From assembly GCA_947561395.2 (NCBI GenBank), contig OX387184.1, positions 806,001 to 870,000 on the forward strand: DNA of 64,000 nucleotides. The letters are read 5' to 3'. Source of the DNA: Buxus sempervirens (Eukaryota; Streptophyta; Magnoliopsida; Buxales; Buxaceae). Below the pieces are notes generated by a model. It made no database searches, had not been told where the DNA came from, and saw only the letters and a program-made list of their open reading frames with translations. Position 1 is the first letter of the stretch. Each line of letters opens with the position of its first letter. This document shows, in pieces, positions 42,201-52,845 of the stretch. Position numbers and translations under genes: made by a program.

Positions 42201-43999
42201 GAAGTGTTTTACCTTCACTTTCATGATAAACCACAGGTAAATTTTCTGAAGCTGCTAAAGAAGGACTACGATCAGAAGCTGGAAGAGGAAGAATTATGTT
42301 TTCGAGATGCGGCTTTGGTAGTCCACCAAATGCATGTAAAGATCCTGATAACCTAGGGTCACGAATCCTGTGTACAAAAGCCATCGTTTGACATGGCAAT
42401 GGCATCTCAAAATCACCCTCATTTTCTGAACCAAGCTCATTTCCCAAATTAAAAGAAGACCCACCAAGAGGATTCTCGATCCTTTGACAAAGAAAGGCAG
42501 CTCTAATTTCAGCAACAGTCAGATTCCATAAAACTTTGCCTGTTTTTGGACAAAAAGATTCCAGTGCATAATCTGCCCTGGTAATGTAAAGCGGCTGCTC
42601 AAGCTTCTTCACATCTGTAGTACTGGACTCTACCCATTCTTCAATATCTTTCTTCAATGAAGAATGTGTTTCGTCCTCTCTCTGCATGATCAAGGCAGAT
42701 GGAGAATCGCCTGACTTGAAAGTGTTGATTAATGTTCCAGTCTTGGCATCAATAAGGAACACAGTTGTTTTCTTTGATCCAAGTGTGATTTCTCCATTGT
42801 CTGTGATATATGGTGTACTTTTGATAAATTCTTCGTAAGTCATTTCCAGTTTCTGGATTGCAAAAACAGACATAACGTGACAGGTTAATTTAAATTATTT
42901 ATAAGCAGCAAAATCAATTAAAAATTTTCCTTTTATATGTAGCATGCTTTCTATGGCTTAAATAATAAGAGCTTTTCTTACACAAAAATTCGCCTTGGAG
43001 TAATGCATACAAGCCGATCTTTTTGTTTTTTTTTTGATAGATAATGAAAGCTTCCAATGTATACAAGCCAATCTAAGTGCCCTACTCAATTTAGCTTCTA
43101 TTGGACATCCTAGACAAGACAATCTCGTCCATTCCAGACGGTTTTGGAGCCTAATAAATATCATGGGAGCCATGAAGGATATTAAAACAATAGTCTGGTA
43201 TGTGACAGAAACATACATCTCAACATCCCGACCCATATCTGTCTCGAAATAAAAAAACTCTAAAGAACACGTATTGACATACCGCTTTACTAGAACCTCT
43301 GTGCACGTACAATTCCCAGTCATCATCACAATCGAAAAAGTAATTACTACTCAATCCAGAGGCATTCTCCTTATCATTTTCATGGTCAATAAGAGCCTGA
43401 TAGGATGAATAAATAGGCGGACCTGACGCAACGGACCAGAGAGCTTTGCCAGAATTGATGTCCATCAAGTAGACCACTCCATCCAAGGAGGCAACCAGTG
43501 CTGTATCATGTTTACTGAATAAAAGAGAATACAACAGAGAGATACAAAGTTAACTAAGATGCCATTGAAAGATAGTATACTAAATTATAAAGCATGTATG
43601 CTAAGTAAAATGGCAGCAAATAATCTCAATAGCAAGTTGGAAACATTGTATCACAAAACAACTAAATTCTCTCATAAAGGCTGATGCCAAATAAGAGAAA
43701 CTAGAATTAGGGTTTAGGATTTAGCAGCAGAGAAGACAGGGAATTCGACTAATTAAGCCTGGTTTTTCAATCGATCGGACAAAGAGCTCAACTACAGAAA
43801 GAAGTATCGGAACTCACACTGGAGGCGCCAAGAGAGATCTGCGAGCAGGGCTATTAAAACGTTTGAGAGCATCGCGATTCAGATCAGAAGGAGAGATCTC
43901 CGAGAATTCTGAGATTTGGATATCGCTGCTGCCGATGAAGGAAACAATTCCGCCGATCATCAACAAAAGACACAGAAGAAACATCGAGCAGTAATCCAT
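39247..43999 (-). CDS. IRE1: IRE1 ER-stress sensor kinase/endoribonuclease
   Basis: The unfolded-protein-response sensor of the ER membrane, predicted at 952 residues. In plants IRE1 splices bZIP60 mRNA. Six exons: 43818-43999, 43283-43514, 41279-42852, 40657-40829, 39780-40026, 39247-39697. The ATG at 43999 opens a signal peptide (MDYCSMFLLCLLLMIGG). The luminal part has the repeat-type VASLDGVVYLMDINSGKALW. A membrane helix lies at about 407-433. The kinase has GSNGTVV (534-540), VAVKRL (Lys 553), HRDLKPQN (679-686) and DMG (701-703), which is usual for IRE1 in place of DFG. The C-terminal KEN ribonuclease domain holds KMETAFIANIGRYRRYKYDS and VRDLLRVIRNKLNHYRELP. At the first intron the donor GTGAGT (43817-43812) keeps the frame; the overlapping GTGTGA would not. 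Confidence 0.94.
40241..40480. repeat. 118-bp tandem duplication in IRE1 intron 4
   Basis: Two almost identical copies begin TACCCCCATTGATTTTAG at 40241 and 40359 and end near CACTTGTAGATA. They differ at only a few sites, suggesting a recent duplication. The intron spans 40027-40656. Confidence 0.9.
43020..43075 (-). mobile_element. Very short LINE/SINE tail with direct repeats, IRE1 intron 2
   Basis: A T-rich run followed by GATAGATAATGAAAGC (reverse complement of a plant LINE-like 3' tail) lies between near-identical CATACAAGCCGATCT (about 43006) and TATACAAGCCAATCT (about 43060). This looks like an extremely 5'-truncated retroposon insertion of about 40 bp. I did not identify the source family. 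Confidence 0.45.
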
Positions 44000-46596
44000 C
44001 CCCAAAGATTTGTCCAGCCGGAGTAATACGCTTCGGCGATTTAACGAGTCTATGTTCGGAATCGGAAGAAAGATTGAGAAATGGAGAAATTAGGGTTTCG
44101 GTCGTCGAAGGGAAAACACGGCTGGACGCATCGGAGATTCCTGGCTTCTTCCTCTGCAAAACTGGCACCTGCGGGATTCGTTACCATGCGTCGCACATTT
44201 CTTATCACACGACGCATCCGTGCCTGTGTGGGTTTAAGGAAAACAAAAAACAAAAAAAAAAAAAAAAAAAAAAAAAAAAGAAGGTAAAAACGAGTCCGCG
44301 GTATTAGCAGAAGGGGAAATGTGAGAAAGACAGCGCGACTAGATTATTACCCCAACGAACAGCCGAAGCGAGACACTCAACGGGAGAGAAAATGGGGAAA
44401 AGACAAAAGAGGTGGTGTTGGCCCGAATCCAATATCGAGAATTGTTTTAGGCAAAAGTCGTAAAGATGAGCTTTTATTGACGTTTGTGACAATAATTAAC
44501 GTTATCTTTTAGACTAACAATAGTTCTTACCAAATTTGTTTCACAATCGACCAAGTGTGCTTAAAAGTCACTTCTTTCGTCACTATATTTAACTTTTTAG
44601 ATTTTAAAAAAAAAATTCACATCTTTGAAAGGCATCTTTATAGTTGGTTCATATTACTTCATTTGGTCTTAGTTGCAAATTTAATCTTTTTTTTCTCCTC
44701 CTCTTTTAATGGATTTCACCATCTCACACTTACAAAACGAGCTTAAAACTCGAACTGTAAGCAGACTGACAGAAAAAGAAAAGCGTGGGACGAAACATTT
44801 TCAGCTAGCGTACCTGCGCCTTAATTTTACGTTTCTGAAGGCAATAACAAATGACTCTTTAAACTTCTGCCACAAGTAACTTGTCCCAGCAACTCTAAAC
44901 GTTCGCAGCAGAAGATCCAAAAGAACAAGAAATGCGGATTCCTTTGATTCTTATGCCAACCTTCAATTAAGTCTGACCTAAGATGATTCATGAATCACGG
45001 AAGCTATTGCACTGATCATATTTCATTCCTTAACAATCCCATCGAGCTGGAATTGCAGAAGAATAACCAACTAATTCTTGTCAAACTACAAGACATCTTG
45101 CCTCCAGGGCTTTCTTTCGCATCGCTTCCTGGAAGGAGAATGTAAATTCCAACAAGAACCATTCCTACAAGTAGGAAGTGTCTCCTAGTCATCATAAAAA
45201 CTGCTTTAGATAAAGAATATAACAAGTCACAAAAACAGGCCCGGCCCATGAACGGACCCCTCCCTCCCAGTTGGCAACTTGGCATCCCTAACCCTCTTAA
45301 ATCCCCCTTTCTTTCAAAGATTATCTTCCATCCTCTTAAAACTAGGATTTTAGGCTGGTATTCCAACAATTGATAACCCTTCCAAATTCAAGCATGAAAA
45401 TATTTAGGCTTATCTAGCCTAATAAATGACATGTAATCTGCATGTAAACAGTTAATAGAACTATAGCCTATGGTATCCGAATTGAACCAAATCAGAAGAG
45501 GAACATCAACATTTTATTTCCTTTCGTGAGACTGCAAAATCTGAGAAAGATTAAACGAGATGAATTATCAAATGCAGAGCTGGTCTTTGTCAAGAACTAC
45601 AGGTTCAGAACACTTACAGCTTCTAATGCTGATCCACAGACTCAGAAACATGGATCACCGCAAAGTTCTGGGAGAAGCAAATAGCTACAGCAAAAGCTAG
45701 AGGAATTATTCACGTGCCTAAATCACCCCCTTCCACAATGGAGCATCAGACAATATACTCGTTTATCCATATTGTTAAACCTTTCAGGTGACTAAATGTC
45801 CAGCAAGTTAATACAAAGATATTCCACCTTATACAAATGATGAAGTTATCCCTCTGTTCAAAGGATGACTATCCGGGCTATTGAAGAGATTGGTCTTAAA
45901 ACACTAGAAATTGCATATGTATAAAATTTAGGATCAGCATCTCTCAGTAATGCAATTCAGAAAATGGAGTGAGCATGGATGATTAAGAGACAACATATGA
46001 AATCCTGCACGCTTTTTATATCTAATTGATCATCATAATTATCAGGCAATTTAAATTTTCCACATAGTAATAGTTCAAGGGTTTATTTGGATATATGATG
46101 CTGCCAAAATGTAGGATTTTTGGGTTCATCAAAAGCTAGGAAATCTCCTATAAAAAACCAAAAGAACAAGAACCAAAAGCCAAAATCTTTACCGAATCAA
46201 AATGGAATTAATTTTAATAAGAAGACAAATTAGCAAAATTCTCTGGCAATGGCTGTTAGCCATTGAATCTTGCTATTAAAGCCCAACATATAAATAAAAT
46301 AATCAACTAGGATCAAGCAAGGATAGTTTCATAAATAGTTATTCCATCAGCATGAAAAGATATTTCATTAAAGATCATCAACGCAGCTATGTGAGTGACT
46401 GTGTCATTAAATATCATCATTTCTCTTACCGTTGAGTGATACTGTCAGAAGTAAAAAAAAAAAGATACTGTCAGAAGTAGAAATTTCCATTCTGTCATAT
46501 GTAATCATCAATAGAAGCCAAAGTGTCAATCGGAACTTCCTGTTTTCCATGATAAGAACTGTTAACCCCATGAGAAAAGGATACTCATACTGTTGT
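44000..46596. other. Intergenic between IRE1 and homoserine kinase
   Basis: No gene is supportable. The IRE1 leader should lie directly above 44000. A long A run occupies about 44244-44280. The region 44900-46596 is ordinary AT-rich sequence, and the part nearest 46596 is the probable 3' end of homoserine kinase. A 60-codon hydrophobic ORF ending at 45016 was considered and not accepted. Confidence 0.5.
44250..44280. repeat. Poly(A) tract
   Basis: About 30 uninterrupted A residues, preceded by AAACAAAAAAC, in the region upstream of IRE1. Confidence 0.9.
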
Positions 46597-47721
46597 TCAT
46601 CTCACGCTGCTACTAATAAGCCTGGCACCAACACGATCAAGTCTTCGTACCATTGCCACAGCCTTCAGATGCCCCTCTTCCTGAAATGCTTCGACCATCC
46701 TATCCCCAATCTCCTTTCCCCTCTCCTCATCATCTGTCACAGCCACTGCTGTAGGTCCAGCCCCGCTAATAGTACACCCAAATGCCCCTGCCTCGATAGC
46801 TGCCTTTTTCACTGCTTCCATCCCGGGAATCAACGGTGCACGCCTTGGCTCTACAATCTTATCAGAAGATAGTGCCTTACCCAAACTACTTAAATCCCCT
46901 TGCAAAACCGCTGCCACCAATGCCCCTGCTTGGCTACTATTCCACACATGATGAGACATTCCAATTTCTGATGGCAAGGCAGCCCTCATCTTCTTAGTAG
47001 GAGCTTCAAATTCAGGGCTCACAAGAACGAAAAACAATTCCTTCTCAATTGGAAATTTCAATGCAATTATATCTAGAGGATCGTAACTACGAATCAATAC
47101 AAACCCTCCCATAATTGCTGGTGCCACATTATCAGCATGATAACCAGAGACTTTTAATTCTGAGTCAAGCCCTGCAAGGACAAGATCTAATTGGGGCAAT
47201 TTTCCACCAAAAAGCTCGTTAACAGCTACAGCAGCAGCAGCAGCACTGGCAGCACTTGATCCAAGGCCACTTCCTAATGGTAAACCTTTTTCAAGCGAGA
47301 TGGAAAGGCCAACTGATTGAATCCTAAGCATTTTCATCACAGACATTGCAGCAATTCCGGCACAGTTCCATAAAGGATTTTTACTAAGCTTCTTGGCACA
47401 GTTGCCAATCCCATCAATGGAGGAGATTGCTACTTCGCCAGGCCGAACGTTAGGATCAACACACAATGAGACATAATCACCGATTCCATCCACGGCGCAG
47501 CCAAGGAAATCAAAGCATGGTCCTAGATTAGCGACCGTCGCAGGTGCAAAGGATTTGACGGAGGTGAAAACCGGTTCTGGTTCGGTCGTGAAGGTTTTTA
47601 TAGGTATAGAGCTGTTGCATCTGAAGGTATGAATGCGAGCGACAGAGCAATGGGATTTGCTCATGTTAGTTGAAGGTGAAACGGAAATGGATCTGACATG
47701 AGACGGGTAGCAGATCTCCAT
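46597..47721 (-). CDS. HSK: Homoserine kinase, plastidial
   Basis: Homoserine kinase (GHMP family) phosphorylates homoserine to O-phosphohomoserine in the plastid. That product is the branch-point substrate for threonine and, in plants, methionine. The gene is a single uninterrupted frame of 374 residues, as usual for plant HSK. About 50 N-terminal residues rich in Ser and Thr form the transit peptide. The catalytic body begins near VKSFAPATVANLGPCFDFLG. The ATP-binding GHMP loop PLGSGLGSSAAS is at about 148-159, and a C-terminal GHMP motif reads FGCTISGAGPTAVAV. A second in-frame ATG exists (NMSKS, residue 20), but the first gives a better transit peptide. No defects were seen. Confidence 0.96.
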   Translation of the reverse strand: MEICYPSHVRSISVSPSTNMSKSHCSVARIHTFRCNSSIPIKTFTTEPEPVFTSVKSFAPATVANLGPCFDFLGCAVDGIGDYVSLCVDPNVRPGEVAISSIDGIGNCAKKLSKNPLWNCAGIAAMSVMKMLRIQSVGLSISLEKGLPLGSGLGSSAASAAAAAVAVNELFGGKLPQLDLVLAGLDSELKVSGYHADNVAPAIMGGFVLIRSYDPLDIIALKFPIEKELFFVLVSPEFEAPTKKMRAALPSEIGMSHHVWNSSQAGALVAAVLQGDLSSLGKALSSDKIVEPRRAPLIPGMEAVKKAAIEAGAFGCTISGAGPTAVAVTDDEERGKEIGDRMVEAFQEEGHLKAVAMVRRLDRVGARLISSSVR

Positions 47722-48939
47722 TTGCTACGGCGATTTGCTATGAATATATCCTCGAAAAGGAAAAACTCAAAACTAGGTTTTTGATTTTTGTAGACAAAAG
47801 AAATCAAACTTTCTAGCCCTAGGAAACAACCAAGAGGAACAGGAAAAGTAACAAAGAACTGAAAGGGAGGGCAGCGATGTGATAATTTATCAAGGAAACA
47901 AACAACTACGCTCCACCAAAGCGTCAAAAGAGAAAAATTCTTCCCAGCGTCAAAATCTTGCTGCATTTCCTAGCTGGCCTTCTAGCAGGGTCCTGAACGT
48001 GTAGAAATCCAATAACGAAATGACAGATCATTAGAAACAAATCATTAGAAAAATAGAAGAACGTATTACCAAATATTAGATCCATTCAGTAAGCCCGAAC
48101 AATGAGATATTTCCTTCATTTAAAAACAAAACGTGAAGAAATAAAAATAAATTCAAAATTTCCGGAAAAGAAAAGGCGAAGGAATACCAAACGGATAAGA
48201 AGGCGATCCAGAAGAATATTGAAGAGGCAAGCCTGAGGAGGATGGGAATGAAAAATGGAAACCCTAGCAGATCCAGGGGTTCATTCGAGTTGTGATACAG
48301 AACAGCAAGAATTCTGGAGACAATAAGAATCAGTCCCGGCGATAACTCACCTTCAGCCAACTCCCAACCTTCACTAGCGATTGATGTGGCAGCTTGTCGC
48401 AAGCCCTCACTGTAAATAACAAAAACGTTCAAAGAGCGATCTCAGAATCGATATACTATTATATGCCAGAAGACAAAATTATATACTTCATTAATAACCC
48501 GCAGGTTCGACCAATGGACCACATGCTTTTTAAAAACGAATGCTCTGAACACCCGGGTTACCTGGTTTCTAGGGGTAGGGGATTGTACTAGATGCGTGTT
48601 TTTTTTTTTCTGATTTTTTCATCCATGTCTTTACATTATAATAAATTAAAAACTATATCCTTTTACTTTTGGTAATCTATTTTTGGTAATTTTATTTATG
48701 CCCTCAATTTAGTATAATCATTATAAATGCACCCCTAATATTAATTCCGTTAATTTTTGTCATTTTTTTAATTAGATAACTATAGTAACCTTCTATAAAA
48801 TATAAAAACATTTGATAGCCAAATGATTATAAACTTGGCTGAATTTTAATGAATAGTTATCAATTTAGTAAATTAATATAAAGGTATAGATGTGATAAGT
48901 ATAATAATGTATTAGCATAAATAAAAATATAAGATAATA
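47722..48939. other. Region upstream of homoserine kinase
   Basis: This holds the HSK leader and promoter side. A minus-strand exon-like segment at about 48351-48417 has an acceptor-like ATTTACAG before it and GAAG|GTGAGT after it, and could encode EGLRQAATSIASEGWELAE. I do not recognise it and cannot connect it to other exons. Above 48600 the sequence is AT-rich and without signal up to the MULE. Confidence 0.4.
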
Positions 48940-49455
48940 GGGTTGAAATCTTCTGTGACGCATAAGACTTGCAATCCCTCTGACGCACACCCATCATGAG
49001 CCACGTGTCCCTCGAGTTGATCGGCCCCTTATTCCAATTAAACATCGTCATCTCGTTCAACGACATTACATTCATTAAATTAATAATTTTTTTCAAATGC
49101 AGCCAGATACAATCACGCGGATTCCCGAAGATTTTGTTGCAGAAAGCAGACAGAGAAAGTGTTTCTTCTCTGGAAAGGGGAGGGTTACACCGGTGCTGGT
49201 TCTGGCGGTGGAGTCTTCGCTGGAAGGGATTTCTTCGGTGGTTGTTCCAGTTGCGGTCTTCTTCTCAAGAGAAAAGAAGGTGTTTTTGCAGCAACGGCGG
49301 TGCTCATTCCGACGTGGTGTTCTTCGCTTAGATCTAGAGGGTTTCGCTGTTGTCTGCTGCCTTTTATAAAGAAAGAATCCCACGTAACGTCAAGCAAGAT
49401 TCCGGTGAGCAACCTACTAGCAAGCAAGCTTGGCTCTTCCAAGCTTTTAGGTTTC
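48940..49455 (+). repeat. Left inverted arm of the MULE
   Basis: This pairs in reverse complement with about 50865-51195. It is about 180 bp longer than the right arm because of extra sequence near 49160-49340, where the plus strand is rich in GGTGG/GGCGG and would read Gly-rich. A TTTT|GTATGC donor-like junction at about 49558 ends an open frame that begins in this arm. Confidence 0.65.
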
Positions 49456-50676
49456 AATATACAGGAGGACCTTTTCTTTCTGTCTTTTGGTGCATCTAGG
49501 GAACTTTCCAATGTCAAGTACGCAGTAGATCTTGGCCCTGATTTTGCGGAGTTTTTTGTATGCATTTGTTTCTAACTTTCTATGCTTCAATTCGTATTTA
49601 TAAAGAACTTAAATTCCATTCTCTTTCTTATCAATTTTTGTAAACTGCAATCATAGAGAATTAAGGACTCTGTTTGGAACTTCTAGATTGAGCTGAAAAT
49701 TGAAGCATCTTTTCTATTCAGGCTGAATGTTCATATGACTTATCAGAGGTCTTGCCATAAAGATCATGTTTAACGCTTTGTAAAGATATCAGACTAGGGA
49801 ATATAATTCCCCGTCCTTGGTGAAACAATGGGATCATCCTCTGTTAAGCATGTGATGATCTAGCGTATAATAACTGTACATATAACATTATTCACTTCTT
49901 TTTGGACAAACAACTGTTGGGGCTTCACGTTGGTTGTGCGAATCTCCTCCTCAGAGATATTCTTCCCGTCAGAAATTTAAGCTTCTGTTAAGTCTAATCT
50001 TTTTATTAGTCCTTGAAAGCTCTTTGGTCCTCTTACGGTCAAACATATGAAGCTTTTACCTTTGGAGAAAGTAATGGAGGTCCACAACAAAATTAGGTTG
50101 TGCATGTGGTCGTCTTGTTTATTGGGGAAGCATTCACAAGCCAAGTCCTACTCTGGGTATTGAGAGTCAATAAAGACTTGTTCCCACTCAATCTGCTTAA
50201 TATTCTATTTTTTCTTTTTCACCGCTGGGGGTAGATTTACATAGCTTCTTTGAGTGATAATGGAGAAAGAAAAATCTAAAACATGGAAAATCAAAATTAA
50301 TTTGTATATTTTGGAGGACCCTGAGTTTGTTCAATGAGAACTGAAGTAGAGTAGGGGATGATCTAAGGAACTGGCCAACTCAGGATGAGCTTAGATAATC
50401 AGTGACACTTCCTAATTATTTTCAAAAACAATTTATTACAGAACAAATAAGAAAATGGAAGATGAGCTGGAGCTGATGCTCTAGGCAACTTGGTCTCCTC
50501 AAAAGAATTCCTTAACACACTTATTGAGCACCTATGATTCTGTAACCTTTCTCCTTTCTCCGTGGGATGAAAATTGTTCCAGTATACGAACTTGGAGATG
50601 TTTTTACACGTAAACCGACTCAAACTGTTACACAGTTTCGTGGCCTCTACACTTCCCGTATCGCAGCATCCATTAT

Positions 50677-50904
50677 CTACTTCTTCAAATCCTGTTCAAC
50701 AACAGTTAAATAACAATTGAAAGTGTTGGGGATGGTTATCACCAGCAGCACTGGGTTGCGGACGAGATCATCCAGGGGTTTGTAGATGTCAATGTAGACA
50801 AACCTTCCCTGTGGGTTCTTCGTTTTAAGAGACGTCAATAACGAGGAAAGCTTAGAGTTGAAAAGCTGTGCTGCTTGGAAGAGCCAAGCTTGCTTGCATG
50901 CCAA
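50677..50904 (-). pseudogene. GDSL esterase/lipase fragment captured in the MULE
   Basis: The minus-strand frame contains AAQLFNSKLSSLLTSLKTKN, then PQGRFVYIDIYKPLDDLVRNP. This is the stretch of plant GDSL lipases just before the conserved CCG(T/S)G block. The nucleophile block (GDS) and the final DxxHPT catalytic triad block are absent, so the fragment cannot be an active enzyme. It begins inside the right inverted arm and loses similarity after RNP. It represents one piece of an exon, as typical for Pack-MULE capture. Confidence 0.72.
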
Positions 50905-51195
50905 AGGTTGCTCGCCAGAAGCTTGATTGAAGTTACGTGGGGTTCTTTCTTTACAAAAGACAACAGACTACAAGGGAAGGTCGGAAGGGGAAAGGTGGGA
51001 AATGAAATCTTCACGCGCGATTGTCTTTGAAATGGGTTTGAAAAAAAATATTAGTTTAATGATTTTCAAAGCTGTAACGTTGTCAACGTCGTTTAGTTGG
51101 CATCAAGAGCCCATCAACGCATAGGGTATGAGGCAAACGATGGGCGTGAGTCAGAGGGATCGCAAGTCTTGTGCGTCAAAAGAATGTTTCAACTC
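50865..51195 (-). repeat. Right inverted arm of the MULE
   Basis: Reverse complement of this arm matches 48940-49455 in two main blocks, at the terminus and around GTTACGTGGGGTTCTTTCTT. Divergence of the arms suggests an old element. Confidence 0.65.
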
Positions 51196-51448
51196 AAGAT
51201 AATATATTTCAACTCAAGATAATATAGTAGGATAAATAGGAAATATTTTTTTATTTTATAAAATATTATTTTAATCATTTAATAAAAATAAATAATAAAA
51301 ATTAACGGAATTCAATATTGGAAGTATGATTGTAACGAATATACGAAATAGAGGGACACAAATATAAATACTAAAAGAAAGAAGATATACTATATAGAGA
51401 TACAGACAGCCCCTTTTTTTTAAAATAAAGTTTATGCTTATGGGTAAC

Positions 51449-51668
51449 TAGGAGACTGTACGCAGTACACACTACCCATAGCAAATTTGTGGGGTCCACT
51501 TAGATAAACAGGATATTATGCCATTCTAAATATGTAGTTAGAACAAAATATGTAGTTAAAACTAATAGGGAATTATTTTGTTTGGGAGGGCAATGTTTCG
51601 AAAAAAAAGGGATTAGAATCTATGATAATATTCCCACCCTTTCACTTTACTAATAAATGGTATAGATT
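51449..51668. repeat. Dispersed repeat family, copy B
   Basis: Similar in order and sequence to 27361-27560 (copy A). It includes GTCCACTTAGATAAACA, TTTTGTTTGGGAGGGCAATG and TTTACTAATAAATGGTATAG. Copy B overlaps the start of the tandem duplication at 51637. Confidence 0.55.
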
Positions 51669-51838
51669 TGGCATTTGTTTTATTTCAATAAATATACTCT
51701 TTTGATAATAATTTTAAGCACTGAATACGTACGAACTATCCCTTCACTTTACCAATAAATAGTATAGATTTGGCATTTGTTTTATTTCAATAAATATACT
51801 CTTTTGATAAATTTTAAGCACTGCATACGTATGAACTA
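51637..51838. repeat. About 101-bp tandem duplication
   Basis: Two copies of a segment with GGTATAGATTTGGCATTTG / AGTATAGATTTGGCATTTG, starting near 51637 and 51739. The second copy ends at the boundary of the GGTTCGG element, which may have inserted at or near the edge of the duplication. Confidence 0.85.
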
Positions 51839-52105
51839 GGAGAGCAACTCGGTTCGGTTCGGTCCGGGTTGATGTTAACCCAAGACCAAACCGAAACTAC
51901 ATATACTCAACCCAAAACCAAACCGAACTGAATTATAAACTGAAAACGGAAAATCAAAAATCGAAAACCAAAAACCAAAACCCAAACTGAACCGAACCAA
52001 ATTACATGATATCGGTTCGGTTCGGATCAGCTTAAACCAACATATAATTATCTCTTGCAATGTCAATGGACGATTTAGCTAAGGCATGCTTAATCAAAAT
52101 TTTCC

Positions 52106-52254
52106 ATTTCCTGCAGTGTCACGATGTATGACACCTTGTGAGTGAATATACTCCATTCCCCGAGCAATTTGACGAGCATTTGAGATCAGCTTTTGTAGAG
52201 GAACTGATCTGTGTTCAAGTTTGCATAAGAATGCCCTTAGGGAACCACCTGAAA
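52106..52254 (-). pseudogene. Raf-like (HT1-type) protein-kinase exon fragment
   Basis: The minus strand reads GGSLRAFLCKLEHRSVPLQK, then ISNARQIARGMEYIHSQGVIHRD, after which similarity ends. It corresponds to the middle of a plant Raf-like kinase domain up to the HRD of the catalytic loop (normally HRDLKPEN). The upstream boundary is ACCTTTCAG|GTGGTTCC, a native-looking splice acceptor, so genomic DNA rather than mRNA was copied. With neither ATP site nor DFG it cannot be an active kinase. Confidence 0.72.
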
Positions 52255-52412
52255 GGTTGTTCCATCAAACCCCACGCCAACCCCTCATCCCATCAAACCC
52301 CAACAGCACTTAAAGCATTTAATCAAGCCAATAAAGAACTGGAACAGAACAAGAAGAAAGAAGTTCAAAGATCAAGGCCATATCAAGGAGAAAGGTACGA
52401 ATCCCTCATCTA

Positions 52413-52845
52413 TCATGCATAGTCTTCCAAACGTAGGCTTCTGATGACTCCATTCAAAGCAGACAAGCAAAACCTCCTTGGACGAGGGCCCAGCCCCAAA
52501 GCCTGTTGAGAACTTGTATTGAGGGACAGGCCAAGAGCCCTAGAGAGCTCACCTTGCCCGTCCGACAACATCAAAATCTTGTGTTCGACACCCAAATGTT
52601 CGCCCTAGGCTCTCATCACAAACATGTTCATCGCTACGCAGGCTATCACATCGGGTGGTGGCCTTGTGTTCATCTCTTGGGCTTCCTGCAAAAACTGGGT
52701 ACAAATCGGTGAAAAAGCCGTCGAGACTCCGAGGAGGAGCAGCTTTTTACCCATGGAGAGATTTGAGAGGGTGATGACGTGGGGGTGGTTGTTCCAGCAG
52801 AGGTAAGAAAGGGTGGCATTGGGGAGTTTGTTGCCTGCTGAAATT
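52413..52845 (-). pseudogene. Type II peroxiredoxin fragment with premature stop
   Basis: The minus-strand frame reads AGNKLPNATLSYLCW, MGKKLLLLGVSTAFSPICTQ (the peroxidatic-site region, normally VPGAFTPTC, with Cys kept), then VIACVAMNMFVMRA. A TAG at 52605-52607 replaces the Trp of VMRAW. It continues in frame as GEHLGVEHKILMLSDGQGEL and ALGLGPRPRRFCLSALNGV, ending at LEDYA. The order matches plant type II peroxiredoxins over about 145 residues. It starts after an acceptor-like CAATTTCAG. The stop and changed active-site residues make it a pseudogene of a captured fragment. Confidence 0.78.

Larger units (their letters stand above)
48940..51195. mobile_element. Mutator-like element carrying a gene fragment (Pack-MULE-like)
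   Basis: A 2.26-kb element with long inverted arms. The left edge is GGGTTGAAATCTTCTGTGAC; the right edge in reverse complement is GAGTTGAAACATTCTTTTGA. Similarity continues through GACGCA.AAGACTTGC.ATCC and then, with gaps, to a second block shared by 49370-49450 and 50865-50945 (GAGCCAAGCTTGCTTGC). Directly outside both ends is AAGATAATA (48931-48939 and 51196-51204), a 9-bp duplication as expected for Mutator-type insertions. At the right end the last 20 bp are duplicated, so the element could equally end at 51215. No MuDR-type transposase is visible, so the element is non-autonomous. Confidence 0.8.

Noticed and set aside
43812..43820. GTGTGA as donor of IRE1 exon 1
   Set aside because: Using this GT puts a stop at the start of exon 2. 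The overlapping GTGAGT two bases further keeps the frame and is a better donor.
45016..45369. Minus-strand ORF with a hydrophobic segment (TRRHFLLVGMVLVGIYILLP), possibly a small membrane protein
   Set aside because: No recognisable family, no splice or promoter support, and composition fits chance AT-rich sequence. Kept out of the gene list until similarity or transcription is shown.
46432..46872. 146-codon plus-strand ORF opposite homoserine kinase
   Set aside because: Its 3' half is antisense to the conserved homoserine kinase frame and shows no family motifs.
48504..48560. CAGGTTCGACCAATGG as a possible tRNA B-box
   Set aside because: No cloverleaf could be drawn and no A-box lies at the right distance.
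49097..49575. Several overlapping ORFs on both strands at the left arm of the MULE
   Set aside because: They conflict with each other and lie in Gly/Arg-rich low-complexity sequence. Only the frame ending at the donor-like site near 49558 seemed worth a remark.
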